In this document: piece after piece, positions 58,388-64,000 of the stretch
Numbering within the stretch: the first letter of the stretch is position 1
Layout of the letters: every line of letters starts with the position of its first letter
Assembly: GCA_039105265.1 (NCBI GenBank)
Contig: JAPFFF010000038.1
Coordinates: 496,001 to 560,000 of the forward strand
Origin: Tritrichomonas musculus
Lineage: Eukaryota; Parabasalia; Tritrichomonadida; Tritrichomonadidae
DNA length: 64,000 nt
Reading direction: 5' to 3'
Notes under the pieces: model-generated
Database searches by the model: none
Seen by the model: the letters and a program-made list of their open reading frames with translations, nothing else
Told to the model about the DNA's origin: nothing
Position numbers and translations under genes: made by a program

Positions 58388-59782
58388 TCATTTCTTTTCT
58401 TTATAATCACCTTGGTCATTTTGGTTCAAGAGTCTACTTTGTGCTCGTATTTCATTTTTTACTTTTTTATCATATGGTCTTTTGCGCTTTTCTTTTTCAT
58501 TGAATTTTATTTCCTCATCGTGTTTCATCTCCTGCATTAATGGAGTTGAAATTGATCCAGGACAAATTTTATTCAAAATTTTTGAATCAAAATATGGATC
58601 ATTTTTCCTCCCCACAGCTATTGCTGCACGAGCTTCGTTGCTCGTGTGAAAAACTTTATTTTTGGGAATTGTTTTACTAATCATCGAATTTAACGATTCA
58701 TTGTCTTGAGTCCTCACTGTACCGGTTTCTCTAATGAGAGGTGTATTTTTTGCAAGAAACTTATCAAGTTCTTTTTGAAATTGGTCATTAGTTTTCCCTT
58801 GCTCCCATTCCCAGAATGAGTTATTGTGATCAGTAAACTTTTTGGGGCGCCCCACTTTTCTAAGGCCATACATTTCGTTAGGATGAATGCAGTTTTTGTG
58901 ATTTCCAATCACATGATTAGTCATATTTAACCACATCTGTTCTCTCATTTTTGTCTCTTTAACATTAAATATTACAAATTTAAACCAAGAAATGATCTTG
59001 ACAATTAGTGTTGAGAAAATTTCAAAACACTTTTTGTAAGTGTTTTTGGATGGATCATTTTTATTTTTTAACGTGCGTGAATACTTTTCAAAGTAATTAT
59101 TTGCATTTCTCTTTATTTCTTGGCATGCATGTCCTGGATCTAAACTCTCAGTTAAACCAAGTTCTTTGTGTTTCTTTAAAAGGTTTGATGTTTTATTGTC
59201 ATGATCATGACATATTCTGATATTTTTGTTGGCAATTTTTGAATCAAGTTCATTCAATCCTTTTTCAATGCCGACTGTTTCCATATTGGATGATTTTACA
59301 TCTTTGTTTGCACCATAATTTCCATTAGAAACACTTTCAAAATCTACTATTTTCTTTTGCTTTTGATCGAAAAAAGAAACAGTGGAGTAAGAACCATGCC
59401 TTTTATGATTCCATTGACCATCAATCGATATAGATGAATTTTCTTTTATGTTATCTGCATTCTGCTTGCAACTTTCTTTTACTGTATTTATTACATCAGT
59501 TAACACTTGCTTTTGGCAATTAAAAAATGTACGTTTCGACGGAGTTGGAGTATTCATCATTGTAGCTTGCTTTTTAACTCCTTCATAGCTATTTCCTGTG
59601 AGAAGACCATTCATTACCATGAGCCTTGGACTTAATTTAGGATTTGGCTGAGGTGCTTCAGGTGTTTTTTTAGCCAGTCGATCAATTGCAATTTTCCTGC
59701 AATGCTTGGCTTGCTTTGATTTAGGTGCCATGTATAATAATGAAGTCAGAGAAGAAAAGCTTGCAATGAAATCACGAAACAT
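58388..59782 (-). CDS. Kolobok-like transposase
   Basis: The protein has 464 residues; Met18 (MAPKSKQAKH, position 59731) is an alternative start. Motifs in order: SISIDGQWNHKRHGSYSTVS (D121), the D-G-x-W-x-x-R-G-x-S block of Kolobok and related Mutator-like transposases; ICHDHDNKTS (D193/D195); DPGHACQEIKRN (D215, H218); and TQDNESLNSMISK (E362). GRPKK near 311 is an AT-hook-like patch, and the C-terminus is very basic. The TTAA target duplication of the host element supports the assignment independently. The frame is intact. The N-terminus lacks an obvious THAP zinc finger, which many Kolobok proteins have, so this is a short form. Confidence 0.8.
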   Translation of the reverse strand: MFRDFIASFSSLTSLLYMAPKSKQAKHCRKIAIDRLAKKTPEAPQPNPKLSPRLMVMNGLLTGNSYEGVKKQATMMNTPTPSKRTFFNCQKQVLTDVINTVKESCKQNADNIKENSSISIDGQWNHKRHGSYSTVSFFDQKQKKIVDFESVSNGNYGANKDVKSSNMETVGIEKGLNELDSKIANKNIRICHDHDNKTSNLLKKHKELGLTESLDPGHACQEIKRNANNYFEKYSRTLKNKNDPSKNTYKKCFEIFSTLIVKIISWFKFVIFNVKETKMREQMWLNMTNHVIGNHKNCIHPNEMYGLRKVGRPKKFTDHNNSFWEWEQGKTNDQFQKELDKFLAKNTPLIRETGTVRTQDNESLNSMISKTIPKNKVFHTSNEARAAIAVGRKNDPYFDSKILNKICPGSISTPLMQEMKHDEEIKFNEKEKRKRPYDKKVKNEIRAQSRLLNQNDQGDYKEKK

Positions 59783-60760
59783 AAAAATATACGTTTAATG
59801 CATTCAAAAACCTAATGAAGACGTTAAAAGTATTCAAAATTCTGATAAATACGTTTATTCTATAGAAAATTATGATAACTACGTTTATTGTTATCAAAAA
59901 TTTGATGATTGACATACAAAAAGTTAAATTTATACGTTAAATACATTTAAAAAGTTAACATATATTCAAAATAAAGTATACTCATCTTCTCAAAATTTGC
60001 TTTTTTTTCTAGCTTTATCTATGATATTTTTTAATTATTTAATAATGCAAATGGACTTTAAAAATACTCAAACATTTCAAAATAATTTTATATTTTGTAT
60101 AGATTATTATGGTTTTGAATTAAATGATGTTTTGTGTTTTCAATTTCGAATGCAACCAACATTTTCAAAAACTCTCAACATTGTAATATTGCTTATTCAT
60201 TATTCATCATTCTTATAAAATATTGGAACATTAGATATAGAAATCAATGATCACATAGCTTTTTTTCAATAACCACTTTTTCTATATAAATTCGATATGC
60301 AAAAAAAACTATTGGAGCCTTTAATTTTTATTTTTTGTTTTTAAAAGATATTTTTTAAAACAGTATTCATGAAACTCCAAAAAGTAATGTTGCAATATTT
60401 GTTAATAAATAAATATAACTTTCTCAAAGTGAATTTTTTTGTTAATCAACTTTAAAATAATAAACTTCATTAAATAAATAAATAAAAAATGAATAAAACG
60501 AAAAGAATTTGTTTAATAATGAAAGAAAAATAATTTAATCAGTTAATACAACAAATTCATGGAATGTAGAAGATATATATCATGAATAAAAAAATAATTG
60601 CAAATGCCATTTAATCATTAATTTAAAAAGCATATATACATATGATATTAATTTTATATAATGATTGATATAAAAATGTTTTTCTAGTAAAAAAAATTTA
60701 AAATTAATAATTGAAAGCTGGATATAAAAATAAAACTATGAATAATTTCAGAAAAAATAT
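59783..60760. other. Kolobok element interior, 5' flank of the transposase
   Basis: A+T-rich. Positions 59783-59945 contain several tandem-like words of the form ACGTTTA(T)T with atcaaaa (59790, 59816, 59848, 59879, 59933), spaced about 31 bp apart (with a gap of about 54 before the last), which may be a worn 31-bp repeat in the promoter region. The frame at 59997-60218 (+) is not convincing as a gene. Confidence 0.45.
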
Positions 60761-60763
60761 ATA

Positions 60764-62223
60764 GTTGGTGGACATAATTCTGTTTTGGAGACATAATTAT
60801 GTTTTCACATCATTTCTATATATTCAAATTGGACTTTTAAAAAAAACAATTGTAGAACAATTAGTATCATATTGGATACATTCTATTCCCCGATTTTCAT
60901 TCACTTTTATCAAACTAAATTTGATCATAAATATGATATCGAATTTTTAATTTCTGAATATTTTTTTATTATTTGAAAAAAATTATAATTTACTTTTCAT
61001 CTATATTTAAAATGTATCATTATTATTTATTGAAATAAAATAGATAATTAAGAAAAATGGTTTCATTTTCATTTCACTACTCAAAAAACTCATTTCATAT
61101 CACATTTCATGCTTTTACCATAAAAAAAAGGTTGTTTTAATTTGCTCTAACATAGTTATTATTTTAGAATATAATGTATATATTATATTTTAGAAAAAAA
61201 ATTATTGAAATAATAATTATATAAAAAGAAAAAGTGTTTTCAAAATATGACAAAAATCATTCATACAAAATTACTAATTTTGAAAAATGAGTTTATTTTA
61301 TTTCAAATTAGATGCAGTATTAATCATCTATATGATGCATATAATATATTAAATATAATAATATGGTTGAAAAAGAATCAATCTTGGAAAAATTTCATTT
61401 TTCTTTTTTTCATTCAAAATCATTCATAAATCACTCATGCATAATTGATATGATTTCAGAATTACATTATTTGATAATACATACAATGAAATATATTATT
61501 AATCCTCTAAAAATCATTGTTGCCCATCGAGATTTCAGGTTTTTCTAAGAAATATACAAATTTCAATTTTTTATTTTTTCTATTATAATAGCATTAAAAA
61601 TAGCAATTAATCAATAAATATTAGGTAAGTATAGAAGAACTATTAAAAAAATGAAAATAATTTCTCAATGTCTAAAATTGAAAGTCTTTTTAAGTTATTT
61701 CAGAAGTTACTCTTTTTCATTAAGGTAATAGATCTTGAGTAGAACCGCCAATTTTATTCTTTCAATATCATTATACTATATGCATTATATCAAATATTTA
61801 AATAAAAATTTTAAAGTTTTTATTTTTTATTGGAAAAAAACAAAAAAGTGATATGATTATTAACTTTATTTTGTGCATCAAAATTTTCTTATATGAAAGT
61901 TTTTAGATATCAATTATCTGACAAAATTATATCATTACTGATTATGAATTAATGATATTATTATTAAATCCCAAGTTTCAATTATTGAGAATAAAATAAG
62001 CATTTTTACTTTTTTTTACATTAATGGCAAAATTTCAAATAAATCACAAATATAATAGCTCATTTAATTAAATAATGATGTACATAAAATACATTAATAA
62101 AGTATATAATATTATCAAATTATCTTTAAAAAGTATTGAGAAAAATGTGTTTTATTTTTGTGTACCATTCAAAAAGTTGAGCAAACATGATTATGTCCCA
62201 AAAACATAATTATGTCCACCAAC
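60764..62223. mobile_element. TA-flanked MITE nested in the Kolobok element (1.46 kb)
   Basis: Inverted termini begin GTTGGTGGACATAATT at the left with the exact complement at the right. TA flanks both ends within a TATA context. Each end carries two copies of a GGACATAATTATGTTTT-like subrepeat in tandem. There is no coding frame; the short frames inside are Ile/Phe/Asn-rich noise. Confidence 0.72.
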
Positions 62224-63002
62224 TATAGAATTTTTTTCAGAGAGTCTTTGAAAATAATTAAAATACAAATATCTTCTAATTATTTAAAATTATTTAAAAA
62301 TGCATATTCCAAGTAAATAGTCAAAAATTATTTTTATATATTTAATTTATAAATGTTGGTTGTAATTAATTAGATATTTAAAAAACTTCAAATATCCCGC
62401 ACCCTTAATTCTTTTTTCATAAATTTTGAATAAAAAAATCTTCGAGAATAAAATTGAGAATATAGTAAATAATAATTGAGAGTCTTTACATTTAAATTCA
62501 TATCTTAATATGTAATTTATTATTTTATTATATTATAACAATTATATGATATAAATAATAAATATAACAATTATATATTAATAAAATAATTTTAAAATAC
62601 TTTTTTTATTGAATTTGGCCCATTTTCATTTTCTCAATTTTTTTTTGGGCCAATTTAAGTGGAAACTATATCATACATTAATAATTGAATAATAACAAAC
62701 GAGACACATTTTTTTAAATAGTATAAAAATGATTTTTATCATGTTTTTATTACTTTTTTTCTTCTAAATAATAGATTTTTCTATCAATTGCATAATTTCT
62801 ATAGTTTACATATTTTTATATTTTTTTCAGTGGTTTATATTTTTATACCTCAGAAAAAAAATCATATATCATCACAAGTCGGCCCCGTGGACGAAAATAA
62901 TAAATAATTATATCATTTTAATGCTCATAAAAAATAATTAATATATGCAAATTTTGGTGCGAATCTAAATCACTTCACCCTGTCCGCACCTCTGTCATTT
63001 CA

Positions 63003-63318
63003 TTTTTTCAAGATCCACTAAGAATTTCTAAAATTCAAATATATATATATATTCTCCTAAAATATATCTTTATTTTTATATGGTTTTTATTTTTCAAAAA
63101 TGCCTAAATAAAAAATTCATCTATTCTAATCGCTTCAAAAAACGGGAATTATTATATTGCTTATGTTATTCATATTGGCGGAGTTTTTTATATGTACCTG
63201 AACGAGCCTACAAATGTACAGATACAAACAATTAGCCGATACGTAAATTTTCAAAGTTTTTCTTCACTTTACAAAAAAAAAAAAAAAAAAAAAAAAAATA
63301 AAAAAAAATCTCAAAAAA
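63003..63318. other. Gap before the degenerate MULE
   Basis: A+T-rich, with an A-run at about 63273-63297. GGCGGAGT at 63177-63184 resembles the GGCGAAGT terminus of MULE 2 and may mark the left end of the next MULE; this is weak. Confidence 0.35.
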
Positions 63319-64000
63319 ATGAAAGTTGACATTTTTAGCTTTGAGTTTGTAATTAACTTTTATACTTTTGGAAAAAAAAAATACAATCCACTGCATACAA
63401 AACATCTGATGCTTCTTTTAGTTTGTTTGAGATTGTTTTTTTACAAACTAAAAGAAGCATCAGATGTACGCCTTTATCCATATAACACAGAGATAGCTGC
63501 TGAAAAAATGTTATATCTTGAAACAGATTCAAAACAAAAAAAGTTAAATATTTATAGCAGTATTACTGTTGAAATTGGTTTATTTACTCAACTAAGGAGA
63601 TATCCTGGTATCGTTAAAATCTTTTTACACAAAAAATGCGATATCGCATTGAATTAGAATATGACAATAATACAAGTGTTCATGGATTTTTATCGATAGT
63701 TCCATGGGCACTTGAAGCAATTACCAAGTTCCAATACTTGGGAATTGACAAGACGTTTGAGATAACGAAACCATATGTTTTATCATGCCCACAGATAATT
63801 GTAAATGGTTTGTCATTGTTGTTTGGGTTCATTGTCGGGGCTAAAGAAAATTGGACACTTTTAAATAGTTTCTACAAAGAATTATTAAAACTAATAAGTT
63901 CAAAAGTGCCATTGCTTAACTTGCCTGTTTTATCAGATCAAGGTTCTGGCATACATAAGTTTTGTAATCTAAATGGGATCTTGCAGTATTTCTGCATTAG
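63319..64000 (+). pseudogene. Degenerate MULE transposase, partial (runs off the right edge)
   Basis: The first frame, 63319-63657, ends in a stop. At an A6 run (63631-63636) the reading must shift to the phase of the ATG at 63636 to continue MRYRIELEYD, then FLSIVPWALEAITKFQYLGI, DKTFEITKPY (first catalytic D) and VLSDQGSGIHKFCN (second D) up to LQYFCI at the edge. This closely parallels the 780-residue transposase (IMPWALEVINYMHYLQID, VLSDLGSPIKKFC, IQYFCHRH). The frameshift and an internal 25-bp palindrome (63402-63467) mark it as probably dead. The E residue and SWIM finger lie outside the window. Confidence 0.75.
63402..63467. repeat. Perfect 25-bp inverted repeat with 16-nt loop inside the transposase frame
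   Basis: The left arm is 63402-63426 (starts ACATCTGATGC) and the right arm is 63443-63467 (ends GCATCAGATGT); every base pairs. The loop is a GATT-T-rich 16-mer. It is likely a template-switch inversion, because it lies inside a stretch that is otherwise coding-like. Confidence 0.9.

Larger units (their letters stand above)
57446..62404. mobile_element. Kolobok-type transposon, autonomous layout (5.0 kb with nested MITE)
   Basis: TTAA lies at 57442-57445 and 62405-62408. The inverted termini are GGGTGCAGTATACTTGA at the left against GGGTGCGGGATATTTGA read from the right. It encodes one transposase (58388-59782, -) with Kolobok-like motifs, in agreement with the TTAA target. It contains a 105-bp direct duplication on the left and a nested TA MITE (60764-62223) on the right. 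Confidence 0.78.
48492..62992. mobile_element. Old outer shell element (10-bp target duplication), invaded by later transposons
   Basis: The direct repeat TGTCATTTCA is exact at 48482-48491 and 62993-63002. Just inside are inverted termini GTGGTGCGGACA (left) and the complement of GAGGTGCGGACA (right), 11 of 12 matching. A 10-bp duplication fits a MULE-like element. Removing the nested MULE (50192-56106) and the TTAA chain (56383-62404) leaves about 2.5 kb, without a transposase frame. Confidence 0.6.

Noticed and set aside
61722-61736. TTAAGGTAATAGATC as the end of another TTAA element
   Set aside because: It resembles the termini of TTAA elements A and B, but no matching inverted partner was found nearby.
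48492-62992. Maverick/Polinton-type giant element
   Set aside because: The length is suggestive, but there is no polymerase, integrase, ATPase or capsid frame. The length is explained by nested insertions, and the duplication is 10 bp rather than 5-6 bp.

Overview
The window looks like nuclear DNA of a parabasalid protist, most like a trichomonad with a large, transposon-rich genome such as Tritrichomonas. The evidence is strong A+T richness, long intronless genes, a TKL-type kinase fused to ankyrin repeats, two-repeat Myb proteins with Asn-rich or disordered tails, an AIR9-like protein, and many MULE, Kolobok and TA-target DNA elements. The organism is inferred; no rRNA or tRNA marker was seen.

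Region 1 (1-30.4 kb) is ordinary host coding DNA on both strands. It holds a partial unknown gene (1-1656, -), an unknown 736-residue protein (-), a karyopherin-like HEAT protein (+), a Myb protein (-), a small multi-membrane-span protein (-), an LRR plus AIR9-repeat protein (+), a TKL/ankyrin kinase (-), a second Myb protein (+), a coiled-coil/polyQ protein (-), an unusual fusion of a cyclic-2,3-diphosphoglycerate-synthetase-like P-loop domain with a DUF6602-like nuclease-fold domain (+), and a UBR1/2-type N-recognin ubiquitin ligase (-). The last gene has a strikingly G+C-rich 3' half.

Region 2 (30.5-64 kb) is a transposon graveyard with nested insertions. In order: a tiny TA MITE; a 3.9 kb MULE with an intact-looking transposase and an internal 244/237-bp higher-order satellite; a TA-type element carrying 121-bp repeats, itself inside another probable element; a 3.65 kb element with a 4-bp target duplication, a two-frame transposase of uncertain family and a SAM-domain ORF; a TA-type element holding a 2.3 kb minisatellite that is stop-free in all six frames, plus a nested TTAA element; then an old 14.5 kb shell (48492-62992, 10-bp target duplication). 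That shell has been invaded by a 5.9 kb foldback-like MULE, whose long inverted repeats contain 10 and 7 copies of a G+C-rich 120-bp unit, and by a chain of three TTAA elements that share their TTAA sites. The third of these is an autonomous Kolobok element, which itself holds a TA MITE. The window ends inside a degenerate third MULE transposase.

The best candidates for new biology are the P-loop/DUF6602 fusion gene with a perfect 22-bp palindrome just upstream of its start, the foldback-like MULE, the shared-TTAA Kolobok chain, and the two-frame transposase element with a SAM ORF. Termini and target duplications were found by eye, so coordinates of element ends may be off by a base or two.
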